From Phocoena phocoena (Eukaryota > Chordata > Mammalia > Artiodactyla > Phocoenidae): a stretch of 64,000 nucleotides of DNA. The notes under the pieces are model-generated. The model had not been told where the DNA came from, did no database searches, and was given only the letters and a program-made list of their open reading frames with translations. The stretch spans positions 857,001 to 921,000 of the forward strand of contig NC_089239.1 of NCBI RefSeq assembly GCF_963924675.1, given 5' to 3'. This document shows, piece by piece, positions 22,436 to 35,937 of this stretch. Each line of letters begins with the position of its first letter. Within the stretch, counting starts at the first letter, position 1. Made by a program: the position numbers and the translations under genes.

Positions 22436-24301
22436 GGAGCTGCCTGCATGTTGAACACCCTATGAAGAAAAGGTGATTCAGGGAGGGTAGTAGTGTGTAG
22501 CTAGAGCCTCCTTTGACTTGTGAGAAAACACAGGGTTATAGCTGCATGTTCACTGGAGACGGAGGCCAGATGGCAGAAATCTTCCCTGCCCGTTTATTTT
22601 GCCCCTTCTTCGGCCACGTGCGGGCCTCTGACTGTTGTGGCCTCTCCCGTTGCGGATCACACGTTCCAGAAGCCCAGGCCCAGCGGCCATGGCTCACGGG
22701 CCCAGCCGCTCTGCGTCCTGTGGGATCTTCCCAGACTGGGCTACGAAACCGTGTTGACGGCTTCGGCAGGCGGACTCTCAACCACTGCGCCACCAGGGAA
22801 ACCCCGCTTGCCCATCTTGAAAGGTCCATTCGTGCTGTCTGGAACCTTCCTAAAGTACAGGTTTCTAACGGGCCTGTAGGCAGTGTAGGCAGTACTCGGG
22901 GAACAAAGGCATTTTCGCCGAATATACAGGGTGCTACCGTAGCCCGTTTAGGAGCGGCACATGATTATAGGCCTAACTTGAGCCTGCCTCGGTTGACGCA
23001 GTTCACTAAACGCAGGACACCCTGCGAGTAGAAGTTCATTCAGGGAAGGACCCATTGTGTATCTTGAGGGAGAAAGGCTGCTCGTGTTCCACCTGCAACT
23101 ATAGGAGACTTCTTCGTGTAACACGGCAGTGTTTTGGGAGAGGAAATGCTTATAGGCCTCACTAGAGCCTGTCTTGTTGGAGGCAGTTTGCTACCCGCAG
23201 AAGTCTCTGCGAAAGAAGTTGATTCACGTCAGGGCCCATTGTGAACCTCCTGTGTCTTTCGACACCTTAAATTTACAGGTAAGTATACTGCATGTTTGCC
23301 TGCAAATGCAGGCCTGATGGCACAAGGCGTGTTTCCCATTCTGAAAGTTCTGTTCACGGGGCCTTGAATTTCCCGGAGAGGCATACTGTTCACGGCTCTG
23401 TTGAAATTGTAGGCCTGGCTCTGGGAAGAAATGGGGTTTTCGCTACTAAAACATGCTGCTTCCAAGGCCCGGTTGGGAGCTGATGCTGTCATTCTCTATA
23501 CCTACGTGAAGACCAAAAGTCAGCCGTTGCCTCGAGGTAAGGCCCTGAATTGCCCTGCTGAAGCGGAGGCATGCAGCAGTTTCAAAATGGACTTCGTCGC
23601 AGTGCAGGAAGGCTTTTTTTCTTCTTCTTCTTCTTTGTACACGGGGCTCTCACTGTTGTGGCCTCTCCCGCTCCGGAGCAGAGACTACAGACGCGCAGGC
23701 TCAGCGGCCTGGGCTCTCGGGCCTATTCATTCAAGGGCATGTTGGAACCTCCCGGTCCGGGGCACGAACTCGTGTCTCCTGCATCGGCAGGCAGACCCTC
23801 CACCACTGCGCCACCGGGGAAGCCCGACTTTCTGCATTATTGTAACGTTAGCACACATTTCCGGACACATAGAACACTCGCGTGGGCACCCTATTCCCTG
23901 CAAGGACACTGAGTAGCGGCAGGCTCCACTCTTCTGCTCAGAAACATCCAGGCCCGGAAGCCATTCCCAGTCACTCTGTGTATGCCGAGCGTAGGGAAAC
24001 ACACGGCACTCTCCCCTGGGACAGCTAGATTTCGTCAGCACACCAACAACTCCAGGAAGTCCGTTCTCTCGCGTGCTACAGGCCATAGAGGTCTTCCTCA
24101 TTGCCCTCATCTGAGCTGCACCAGGAAAAACCATCTGCTTCGCATTCTATCTACGAACTCGTACTCGAAGACACCATACGATGAGGACATAGCCGGCATG
24201 CATTCCTACTGTAATGAAAGCACAGAATTCTTCCTGTTAAACTGCAGCATTTCAGAAGAGACTAAGGACCGAGAGCCCACTTAAGAGAGTTCCGGGATGA
24301 G
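22436..24301 (+). repeat. Unit 18, type B
   Basis: Private variants near the start (AAGGTGATTC, GGGTAGTAG) and CTATAGGAG at about 23101, plus CACCAGGAAA near the end. SINE1 22622-22804, SINE2 23613-23825. Confidence 0.95.
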
Positions 24302-25135
24302 GGAGCTGCCTGCATGTTGAACACCCTATGAAGAAAAGTTGATTCAGGGAGGGTACTAGTGTGTAGCTAGAGCCTCCTTTGACTTGTGAGAAAACACAAG
24401 GATATAGGCTGCATGTTCACTGGAGACGGAGGCCAGATGGCAGAAATCTACCCTGCCCTTTTATTTTCCATATGCGGGCCTCTAACTGCTGTGGCCTCTC
24501 CCGTTGCGGATCCCAGGCTCCAGAAGCGCGGGCCCAGCGGCCATGGCTCACGGGCCCAGCCGCCTCTGCATCCTGTGCGATCTCCCCGGGACGGGCCACG
24601 AACCTGTGTACCCCGCTTCGGCAGGCAGACTCTCAAACACTGCGCCACCAGGGAAGCCCGAAGGTCTGCATTTCTCTACCGTTAGCACACGTCGCCGGAC
24701 ACTTAGAACACTCGCGTTGGCACCCTCGTCCCTGTGAGGACACTGAGGAGCTGCAGGCTCCAGTGTTCCGCTTAGAAACATCCAGGCCCGGATGCACTTC
24801 CCGATCTCTCCGTGTATGCCGAGTGCGTGGCAACAAACTGCACTCTTCCTTGGGACAGCTAGATTTCGTCAGCACGCCCAGCGCTCCAGGAAGTCCGCTC
24901 TCTCACGTCCTACGTGCCACAGAAGTCTTCCTCATTGCCCTCATCTGAGCTGCACCGGGAAAAAGCATCTGCTTCGCATTCTATCTACGAACTCGTACTC
25001 GAAGACACCATACGATGAGGACATAGCCGGCATGCATTCCTACTGTAATGAAAGCACAGAATTCTTCCTGTTAAACTGCAGCATTTCAGAAGAGACTAAG
25101 GACCGAGAGCCCACTTAAGAGAGTTCCGGGATGAG
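24302..25135 (+). repeat. Unit 19, type A
   Basis: V subtype with A at rel 269 (loss of a CpG), shared only with unit 25. SINE at 24476-24659. Confidence 0.95.
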
Positions 25136-27001
25136 GGAGCTGCCTGCATGTTGAACACCCTATGAAGAAAATTTGATTCAGGGAGGGTACTAGTGTGTAG
25201 CTAGAGCCTCCTTTGACTTGTGAGAAAACACAGGGTTATAGCTGCATGTTCACTGGAGACGGAGGCCAGATGGCAGAAATCTTCCCTGCCCGTTTATTTT
25301 GCCCCTTCTTCGGCCACGTGCGGGCCTCTGACTGTTGTGGACTCTCCCGTTGCGGATCAAACGTTCCAGAGGCCCAGGCCCAGCGGCCATGGCTCACGGG
25401 CCCAGCCGCTCTGCGTCCTGTGGGATCTTCCCAGACTGGGCTACGAAACCGTGTTGACGGCTTCGGCAGGCGGACTCTCAACCACTGCGCCACCAGGGAA
25501 ACCCCGCTTGCCCATCTTGAAAGGTCCATTCGTGCTGTCTGGAACCGTCCTAAAGTACAGGTTTCTAACGGGCCTGTAGGCAGTGTAGGCAGTACTCGGG
25601 GAACAAAGGCATTTTCGCCGAATATACAGGGTGCTACCGTAGCCCGTTTAGGAGCGGCACATGATTATAGGCCTAACTTGAGCCTGCCTCGGTTGACGCA
25701 GTTCACTAAACGCAGGACACCCTGCGAGTAGAAGTTCATTCAGGGAAGGACCCATTGTGTATCTTGAGGGAGAAAGGCTGCTCGTGTTCCACCTGCAACT
25801 AAAGGAGACTTCTTCGTGTAACACGGCAGTGTTTTGGGAGAGGAAATGCTTATAGGCCTCACTAGAGCCTGTCTTGTTGGAGGCAGTTTGCTACCCGCAG
25901 AAGTCTCTGCGAAAGAAGTTGTTTCACGTCAGGGCCCTTTGTGAACCTCCTGTGTCTTTCGACACCTTAAATTTACAGGTAAGTATACTGCATGTTTGCC
26001 TGCAAATGCAGGCCTGATGGCACAAGGCGTGTTTCCCATTCTGAAAGTTCTGTTCACGGGGCCTTGAATTTCCCGGAGAGGCATACTGTTCACGGCTCTG
26101 TTGAAATTGTAGGCCTGGCTCTGGGAAGAAATGGGGTTTTCGCTACTAAAACATGCTGCTTCCAAGGCCCGGTTGGGAGCTGATGCTGTCATTCTCTATA
26201 CCTACGTGAAGACCAAAAGTCAGCCGTTGCCTCGAGGTAAGGCCCTGAATTGCCCTGCTGAAGCGGAGGCATGCAGCAGTTTCAAAATGGACTTCGTCGC
26301 AGTGCAGGAAGGCTTTTTTTCTTCTTCTTCTTCTTTGTACACGGGGCTCTCACTGTTGTGGCCTCTCCCGCTCCGGAGCAGAGACTACAGACGCGCAGGC
26401 TCAGCGGCCTGGGCTCTCGGGCCTATTCATTCAAGGGCATGTTGGAACCTCCCGGTCCGGGGCACGAACTCGTGTCTCCTGCATCGGCAGGCAGACCCTC
26501 CACCACTGCGCCACCGGGGAAGCCCGACTTTCTGCATTATTGTAACGTTAGCACACATTTCCGGACACATAGAACACTCGCGTGGGCACCCTATTCCCTG
26601 CAAGGACACTGAGTAGCGGCAGGCTCCACTCTTCTGCTCAGAAACATCCAGGCCCGGAAGCCATTCCCAGTCACTCTGTGTATGCCGAGCGTAGGGAAAC
26701 ACACGGCACTCTCCCCTGGGACAGCTAGATTTCGTCAGCACACCAACAACTCCAGGAAGTCCGTTCTCTCGCGTGCTACAGGCCATAGAGGTCTTCCTCA
26801 TTGCCCTCATCTGAGCTGCACCGGGAAAAACCATCTGCTTCGCATTCTATCTACGAACTCGTACTCGAAGACACCATACGATGAGGACATAGCCGGCATG
26901 CATTCCTACTGTAATGAAAGCACAGAATTCTTCCTGTTAAACTGCAGCATTTCAGAAGAGACTAAGGACCGAGAGCCCACTTAAGAGAGTTCCGGGATGA
27001 G
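25136..27001 (+). repeat. Unit 20, type B
   Basis: The B copy with the most private changes I saw in its first 800 bp: AAATTTGATTC, GGACTCTCC, TCAAACG, AGAGGCCC, AACCGTCC and CCCTTTGTG. SINE1 25322-25504, SINE2 26313-26525. Confidence 0.95.
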
Positions 27002-27835
27002 GGAGCTGCCTGCATGTTGAACACCCTATGAAGAAAAGTTGATTCAGGGAGGGTACTAGTGTGTAGCTAGAGCCTCCTTTGACTTGTGAGAAAACACAAG
27101 GATATAGGCTGCATGTTCACTGGAGACGGAGGCCAGATGGCAGAAATCTACCCTGCCCTTTTATTTTCCATATGCGGGCCTCTAACTGCTGTGGCCTCTC
27201 CCGTTGCGGATCCCAGGCTCCAGAAGCGCGGGCCCAGCGGCCATGGCTCACGGGCCCAGCCGCCTCTGCGTCCTGTGCGATCTCCCCGGGACGGGCCACG
27301 AACCTGTGTACCCCGCTTCGGCAGGCAGACTCTCAAACACTGCGCCACCAGGGAAGCCCGAAGTTCTGCATTTCTTTACCGTTAGCACACGTCGCCGGAC
27401 ACTTAGAACACTCGCGTTGGCACCCTCGTCCCTGTGAGGACACTGAGGAGCTGCAGGCTCCAGTGTTCCGCTTAGAAACATCCAGGCCCGGATGCACTTC
27501 CCGATCTCTCCGTGTATGCCGAGTGCGTGGCAACAAACTGCACTCTTCCTTGGGACAGCTAGATTTCGTCAGCACGCCCAGAGCTCCAGGAAGTCCGCTC
27601 TCTCACGTCCTACGTGCCACAGAAGTCTTCCTCATTGCCCTCATCTGAGCTGCACCGGGAAAAAGCATCTGCTTCGCATTCTATCTACGAACTCGTACTC
27701 GAAGACACCATACGATGAGGACATAGCCGGCATGCATTCCTACAGTAATGAAAGCACAGAATTCTTCCTGTTAAACTGCAGCATTTCAGAAGAGACTAAG
27801 GACCGAGAGCCCACTTAAGAGAGTTCCGGGATGAG
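27002..27835 (+). repeat. Unit 21, type A
   Basis: F subtype with G at rel 664 and A at rel 743 (CTACAGTAATG), the latter shared only with unit 25. Opens the first copy of a 5401-bp duplication. SINE at 27176-27359. Confidence 0.95.
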
Positions 27836-29702
27836 GGAGCTGCCTGCATGTTGAACACCCTATGAAGAAAAGTTGATTCAGGGAGGGTACTAGTGTGTAG
27901 CTAGAGCCTCCTTTGACTTGTGAGAAAACACAATGATATAGGCTGCATGTTCACTGGAGACGGAGGCCAGATGGCAGAAATCTTCCCTGCCCGTTTATTT
28001 TGCCCCTTCTTCGGCCACGTGCGGGCCTCTGACTGTTGTGGCCTCTCCCGTTGCGGATCACACGTTCCAGAAGCCCAGGCCCAGCAGCCATGGCTCACGG
28101 GCCCAGCCGCTCTGCGTCCTGTGGGATCTTCCCAGACTGGGCTACGAAACCGTGTTGACGGCTTCGGCAGGCGGACTCTCAACCACTGCGCCACCAGGGA
28201 AACCCCGCTTGCCCATCTTGAAAGGTCCATTCGTGCTGTCTGGAACCTTCCTAAAGTTCAGGTTTCTAACGGGCCTGTAGGCAGTGTAGGCAGTACTCGG
28301 GGAACAAAGGCATTTTCGCCGAATATACAGGGTGCTACCGTAGCCCGTTTAGGAGCGGCACATGATTATAGGCCTAACTTGAGCCTGCCTCGGTTGACGC
28401 AGTTCACTAAACGCAGGACACCCTGCGAGTAGAAGTTCATTCAGGGAAGGACCCATTGTGTATCTTGAGGGAGAAAGGCTGCTCGTGTTCCACCTGCAAC
28501 TAAAGGAGACTTCTTCGTGTAACACGGCAGTGTTTTGGGAGAGGAAATGCTTATAGGCCTCACTAGAGCCTGTCTTGTTGGAGGCAGTTTGCTACCCGCA
28601 GAAGTCTCTGAGAAAGAAGTTGATTCACGTCAGGGCCCATTGTGAACCTCCTGTGTCTTTCGACACCTTAAATTTACAGGTAAGTATACTGCATGTTTGC
28701 CTGCAAATGCAGGCCTGATGGCACAAGGCGTGTTTCCCATTCTGAAAGTTCTGTTCACGGGGCCTTGAATTTCCCGGAGAGGCATACTGTTCACGGCTCT
28801 GTTGAAATTGTAGGCCTGGCTCTGGGAAGAAATGGGGTTTTCGCTACTAAAACATGCTGCTTCCAAGGCCCGGTTGGGAGCTGATGCTGTCATTCTCTAT
28901 ACCTACGTGAAGACCAAAAGTCAGCCGTTGCCTCGAGGTAAGGCCCTGAATTGCCCTGCTGAAGCGGAGGCATGCAGCAGTTTCAAAATGGACTTCGTCG
29001 CAGTGCAGGAAGGCTTTTTTTCTTCTTCTTCTTCTTTGTACACGGGGCTCTCACTGTTGTGGCCTCTCCCGCTCCGGAGCAGAGACTACAGACGGGCAGG
29101 CTCAGCGGCCTGGGCTCTCGGGCCTATTCATTCAAGGGCATGTTGGAACCTCCCGGTCCGGGGCACGAACTCGTGTCTCCTGCATCGGCAGGCAGACCCT
29201 CCACCACTGCGCCACCGGGGAAGCCCGACTTTCTGCATTATTGTAACGTTAGCACACATTTCCGGACACATAGAACACTCGCGTGGGCACCCTATTCCCT
29301 GCAAGGACACTGAGTAGCGGCAGGCTCCACTCTTCTGCTCAGAAACATCCAGGCCCGGAAGCCATTCCCAGTCACTCTGTGTATGCCGAGCGTAGGGAAA
29401 CACACGGCACTCTCCCCTGGGACAGCTAGATTTCGTCAGCACACCAACAACTCCAGGAAGTCCGTTCTCTCGCGTGCTACAGGCCATAGAGGTCTTCCTC
29501 ATTGCCCTCATCTGAGCTGCACCAGGAAAAACCATCTGCTTCGCATTCTATCTACGAACTCGTACTCGAAGACACCATACGATGAGGACATAGCCGGCAT
29601 GCATTCCTACTGTAATGAAAGCACAGAATTCTTCCTGTTAAACTGCAGCATTTCAGAAGAGACTAAGGACCGAGAGCCCACTTAAGAGAGTTCCGGGATG
29701 AG
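27836..29702 (+). repeat. Unit 22, type B'
   Basis: Differs from its duplicate, unit 26, at 28086, 28258, 28611 and 29095. SINE1 28023-28205, SINE2 29014-29226. Confidence 0.95.
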
Positions 29703-30536
29703 GGAGCTGCCTGCATGTTGAACACCCTATGAAGAAAAGTTGATTCAGGGAGGGTACTAGTGTGTAGCTAGAGCCTCCTTTGACTTGTGAGAAAACACAA
29801 GGATATAGGCTGCATGTTCACTGGAGACGGAGGCCAGATGGCAGAAATCTACCCTGCCCTTTTATTTTCCATATGCGGGCCTCTAACTGCTGTGGCCTCT
29901 CCCGTTGCGGATCCCAGGCTCCAGAAGCGCGGGCCCAGCGGCCATGGCTCACGGGCCCAGCCGCCTCTGCGTCCTGTGCGATCTCCCCGGGACGGGCCAC
30001 GAACCTGTGTACCCCGCTTCGGCAGGCAGACTCTCAAACACTGCGCCACCAGGGAAGCCCGAAGGTCTGCATTTCTCTACCGTTAGCACACGTCGCCGGA
30101 CACTTAGAACACTCGCGTTGGCACCCTCGTCCCTGTGAGGACACTGAGGAGCTGCAGGCTTCAGTGTTCCGCTTAGAAACATCCAGGCCCGGATGCACTT
30201 CCCGATCTCTCCGTGTATGCCGAGTGCGTGGCAACAAACTGCACTCTTCCTTGGGACAGCTAGATTTCGTCAGCACGCCCAGCGCTCCAGGAAGTCCGCT
30301 CTCTCACGTCCTACGTGCCACAGAAGTCTTCCTCATTGCCCTCATCTGAGCTGCACCGGGAAAAAGCATCTGCTTCGCATTCTATCTACGAACTCGTACT
30401 CGAAGACACCATACGATGAGGACATAGCCGGCATGCATTCCTACTGTAATGAAAGCACAGAATTCTTCCTGTTAAACTGCAGCATTTCAGAAGAGACTAA
30501 GGACCGAGAGCCCACTTAAGAGAGTTCCGGGATGAG
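29703..30536 (+). repeat. Unit 23, type A
   Basis: V subtype with T at rel 459 (GGCTTCAGTG), shared only with unit 27. SINE at 29877-30060. Confidence 0.95.
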
Positions 30537-32402
30537 GGAGCTGCCTGCATGTTGAACACCCTATGAAGAAAAGTTGATTCAGGGAGGGTACTAGTGTGTA
30601 GCTAGAGCCTCCTTTGACTTGTGAGAAAACACAGGGTTATAGCTGCATGTTCACTGGAGACGGAGGCCAGATGGCAGAAATCTTCCCTGCCCGTTTATTT
30701 TGCCCCTTCTTCGGCCACGTGCGGGCCTCTGACTGTTGTGGCCTCTCCCGTTGCGGATCACACGTTCCAGAAGCCCAGGCCCAGCGGCCATGGCTCACGG
30801 GCCCAGCCGCTCTGCGTCCTGTGGGATCTTCCCAGACTGGGCTACGAAACCGTGTTGACGGCTTCGGCAGGCGGACTCTCAACCACTGCGCCACCAGGGA
30901 AACCCCGCTTGCCCATCTTGAAAGGTCCATTCGTGCTGTCTGGAACCTTCCTAAAGTACAGGTTTCTAACGGGCCTGTAGGCAGTGTAGGCAGTACTCGG
31001 GGAACAAAGGCATTTTCGCCGAATATACAGGGTGCTACCGTAGCCCGTTTAGGAGCGGCACATGATTATAGGCCTAACTTGAGCCTGCCTCGGTTGACGC
31101 AGTTCACTAAACGCAGGACACCCTGCGAGTAGAAGTTCATTCAGGGAAGGACCCATTGTGTATCTTGAGGGAGAAAGGCTGCTCGTGTTCCACCTGCAAC
31201 TAAAGGAGACTTCTTCGTGTAACACGGCAGTGTTTTGGGAGAGGAAATGCTTATAGGCCTCACTAGAGCCTGTCTTGTTGGAGGCAGTTTGCTACCCGCA
31301 GAAGTCTCTGCGAAAGAAGTTGTTTCACGTCAGGGCCCATTGTGAACCTCCTGTGTCTTTCGACACCTTAAATTTACAGGTAAGTATACTGCATGTTTGC
31401 CTGCAAATGCAGGCCTGATGGCACAAGGCGTGTTTCCCATTCTGAAAGTTCTGTTCACGGGGCCTTGAATTACCCAGAGAGGCATACTGTTCACGGCTCT
31501 GTTGAAATTGTAGGCCTGGCTCTGGGAAGAAATGGGGTTTTCGCTACTAAAACATGCTGCTTCCAAGGCCCGGTTGGGAGCTGATGCTGTCATTCTCTAT
31601 ACCTACGTGAAGACCAAAAGTCAGCCGTTGCCTCGAGGTAAGGCCCTGAATTGCCCTGCTGAAGCGGAGGCATGCAGCAGTTTCAAAATGGACTTCGTCG
31701 CAGTGCAGGAAGGCTTTTTTTCTTCTTCTTCTTCTTTGTACACGGGGCTCTCACTGTTGTGGCCTCTCCCGCTCCGGAGCAGAGACTACAGACGCGCAGG
31801 CTCAGCGGCCTGGGCTCTCGGGCCTATTCATTCAAGGGCATGTTGGAACCTCCCGGTCCGGGGCACGAACTCGTGTCTCCTGCATCGGCAGGCAGACCCT
31901 CCACCACTGCGCCACCGGGGAAGCCCGACTTTCTGCATTATTGTAACGTTAGCACACATTTCCGGACACATAGAACACTCGCGTGGGCACCCTATTCCCT
32001 GCAAGGACACTGAGTAGCGGCAGGCTCCACTCTTCTGCTCAGAAACATCCAGGCCCGGAAGCCATTCCCAGTCACTCTGTGTATGCCGAGCGTAGGGAAA
32101 CACACGGCACTCTCCCCTGGGACAGCTAGATTTCGTCAGCACACCAACAACTCCAGGAAGTCCGTTCTCTCGCGTGCTACAGGCCATAGAGGTCTTCCTC
32201 ATTGCCCTCATCTGAGCTGCACCGGGAAAAACCATCTGCTTCGCATTCTATCTACGAACTCGTACTCGAAGACACCATACGATGAGGACATAGCCGGCAT
32301 GCATTCCTACTGTAATGAAAGCACAGAATTCTTCCTGTTAAACTGCAGCATTTCAGAAGAGACTAAGGACCGAGAGCCCACTTAAGAGAGTTCCGGGATG
32401 AG
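30537..32402 (+). repeat. Unit 24, type B
   Basis: Has A at 31472 (GAATTACCC), shared only with unit 28. Closes the first copy of the 5401-bp duplication. SINE1 30723-30905, SINE2 31714-31926. Confidence 0.95.
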
Positions 32403-33236
32403 GGAGCTGCCTGCATGTTGAACACCCTATGAAGAAAAGTTGATTCAGGGAGGGTACTAGTGTGTAGCTAGAGCCTCCTTTGACTTGTGAGAAAACACAA
32501 GGATATAGGCTGCATGTTCACTGGAGACGGAGGCCAGATGGCAGAAATCTACCCTGCCCTTTTATTTTCCATATGCGGGCCTCTAACTGCTGTGGCCTCT
32601 CCCGTTGCGGATCCCAGGCTCCAGAAGCGCGGGCCCAGCGGCCATGGCTCACGGGCCCAGCCGCCTCTGCATCCTGTGCGATCTCCCCGGGACGGGCCAC
32701 GAACCTGTGTACCCCGCTTCGGCAGGCAGACTCTCAAACACTGCGCCACCAGGGAAGCCCGAAGTTCTGCATTTCTTTACCGTTAGCACACGTCGCCGGA
32801 CACTTAGAACACTCGCGTTGGCACCCTCGTCCCTGTGAGGACACTGAGGAGCTGCAGGCTCCAGTGTTCCGCTTAGAAACATCCAGGCCCGGATGCACTT
32901 CCCGATCTCTCCGTGTATGCCGAGTGCGTGGCAACAAACTGCACTCTTCCTTGGGACAGCTAGATTTCGTCAGCATGCCCAGAGCTCCAGGAAGTCCGCT
33001 CTCTCACGTCCTACGTGCCACAGAAGTCTTCCTCATTGCCCTCATCTGAGCTGCACCGGGAAAAAGCATCTGCTTCGCATTCTATCTACGAACTCGTACT
33101 CGAAGACACCATACGATGAGGACATAGCCGGCATGCATTCCTACAGTAATGAAAGCACAGAATTCTTCCTGTTAAACTGCAGCATTTCAGAAGAGACTAA
33201 GGACCGAGAGCCCACTTAAGAGAGTTCCGGGATGAG
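32403..33236 (+). repeat. Unit 25, type A
   Basis: Duplicate of unit 21 (A at rel 743), with A at rel 269 as in unit 19 and private T at rel 574. SINE at 32577-32760. Confidence 0.95.
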
Positions 33237-35103
33237 GGAGCTGCCTGCATGTTGAACACCCTATGAAGAAAAGTTGATTCAGGGAGGGTACTAGTGTGTA
33301 GCTAGAGCCTCCTTTGACTTGTGAGAAAACACAATGATATAGGCTGCATGTTCACTGGAGACGGAGGCCAGATGGCAGAAATCTTCCCTGCCCGTTTATT
33401 TTGCCCCTTCTTCGGCCACGTGCGGGCCTCTGACTGTTGTGGCCTCTCCCGTTGCGGATCACACGTTCCAGAAGCCCAGGCCCAGCGGCCATGGCTCACG
33501 GGCCCAGCCGCTCTGCGTCCTGTGGGATCTTCCCAGACTGGGCTACGAAACCGTGTTGACGGCTTCGGCAGGCGGACTCTCAACCACTGCGCCACCAGGG
33601 AAACCCCGCTTGCCCATCTTGAAAGGTCCATTCGTGCTGTCTGGAACCTTCCTAAAGTACAGGTTTCTAACGGGCCTGTAGGCAGTGTAGGCAGTACTCG
33701 GGGAACAAAGGCATTTTCGCCGAATATACAGGGTGCTACCGTAGCCCGTTTAGGAGCGGCACATGATTATAGGCCTAACTTGAGCCTGCCTCGGTTGACG
33801 CAGTTCACTAAACGCAGGACACCCTGCGAGTAGAAGTTCATTCAGGGAAGGACCCATTGTGTATCTTGAGGGAGAAAGGCTGCTCGTGTTCCACCTGCAA
33901 CTAAAGGAGACTTCTTCGTGTAACACGGCAGTGTTTTGGGAGAGGAAATGCTTATAGGCCTCACTAGAGCCTGTCTTGTTGGAGGCAGTTTGCTACCCGC
34001 AGAAGTCTCTGCGAAAGAAGTTGATTCACGTCAGGGCCCATTGTGAACCTCCTGTGTCTTTCGACACCTTAAATTTACAGGTAAGTATACTGCATGTTTG
34101 CCTGCAAATGCAGGCCTGATGGCACAAGGCGTGTTTCCCATTCTGAAAGTTCTGTTCACGGGGCCTTGAATTTCCCGGAGAGGCATACTGTTCACGGCTC
34201 TGTTGAAATTGTAGGCCTGGCTCTGGGAAGAAATGGGGTTTTCGCTACTAAAACATGCTGCTTCCAAGGCCCGGTTGGGAGCTGATGCTGTCATTCTCTA
34301 TACCTACGTGAAGACCAAAAGTCAGCCGTTGCCTCGAGGTAAGGCCCTGAATTGCCCTGCTGAAGCGGAGGCATGCAGCAGTTTCAAAATGGACTTCGTC
34401 GCAGTGCAGGAAGGCTTTTTTTCTTCTTCTTCTTCTTTGTACACGGGGCTCTCACTGTTGTGGCCTCTCCCGCTCCGGAGCAGAGACTACAGACGCGCAG
34501 GCTCAGCGGCCTGGGCTCTCGGGCCTATTCATTCAAGGGCATGTTGGAACCTCCCGGTCCGGGGCACGAACTCGTGTCTCCTGCATCGGCAGGCAGACCC
34601 TCCACCACTGCGCCACCGGGGAAGCCCGACTTTCTGCATTATTGTAACGTTAGCACACATTTCCGGACACATAGAACACTCGCGTGGGCACCCTATTCCC
34701 TGCAAGGACACTGAGTAGCGGCAGGCTCCACTCTTCTGCTCAGAAACATCCAGGCCCGGAAGCCATTCCCAGTCACTCTGTGTATGCCGAGCGTAGGGAA
34801 ACACACGGCACTCTCCCCTGGGACAGCTAGATTTCGTCAGCACACCAACAACTCCAGGAAGTCCGTTCTCTCGCGTGCTACAGGCCATAGAGGTCTTCCT
34901 CATTGCCCTCATCTGAGCTGCACCAGGAAAAACCATCTGCTTCGCATTCTATCTACGAACTCGTACTCGAAGACACCATACGATGAGGACATAGCCGGCA
35001 TGCATTCCTACTGTAATGAAAGCACAGAATTCTTCCTGTTAAACTGCAGCATTTCAGAAGAGACTAAGGACCGAGAGCCCACTTAAGAGAGTTCCGGGAT
35101 GAG
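33237..35103 (+). repeat. Unit 26, type B'
   Basis: Duplicate of unit 22 without that unit's four private changes. SINE1 33424-33606, SINE2 34415-34627. Confidence 0.95.
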
Positions 35104-35937
35104 GGAGCTGCCTGCATGTTGAACACCCTATGAAGAAAAGTTGATTCAGGGAGGGTACTAGTGTGTAGCTAGAGCCTCCTTTGACTTGTGAGAAAACACA
35201 AGGATATAGGCTGCATGTTCACTGGAGACGGAGGCCAGATGGCAGAAATCTACCCTGCCCTTTTATTTTCCATATGCGGGCCTCTAACTGCTGTGGCCTC
35301 TCCCGTTGCGGATCCCAGGCTCCAGAAGCGCGGGCCCAGCGGCCATGGCTCACGGGCCCAGCCGCCTCTGCGTCCTGTGCGATCTCCCCGGGACGGGCCA
35401 CGAACCTGTGTACCCCGCTTCGGCAGGCAGACTCTCAAACACTGCGCCACCAGGGAAGCCCGAAGGTCTGCATTTCTCTACCGTTAGCACACGTCGCCGG
35501 ACACTTAGAACACTCGCGTTGGCACCCTCGTCCCTGTGAGGACACTGAGGAGCTGCAGGCTTCAGTGTTCCGCTTAGAAACATCCAGGCCCGGATGCACT
35601 TCCCGATCTCTCCGTGTATGCCGAGTGCGTGGCAACAAACTGCACTCTTCCTTGGGACAGCTAGATTTCGTCAGCACGCCCAGCGCTCCAGGAAGTCCGC
35701 TCTCTCACGTCCTACGTGCCACAGAAGTCTTCCTCATTGCCCTCATCTGAGCTGCACCGGGAAAAAGCATCTGCTTCGCATTCTATCTACGAACTCGTAC
35801 TCGAAGACACCATACGATGAGGACATAGCCGGCATGCATTCCTACTGTAATGAAAGCACAGAATTCTTCCTGTTAAACTGCAGCATTTCAGAAGAGACTA
35901 AGGACCGAGAGCCCACTTAAGAGAGTTCCGGGATGAG
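35104..35937 (+). repeat. Unit 27, type A
   Basis: Duplicate of unit 23, including T at rel 459; no difference noticed. SINE at 35278-35461. Confidence 0.95.
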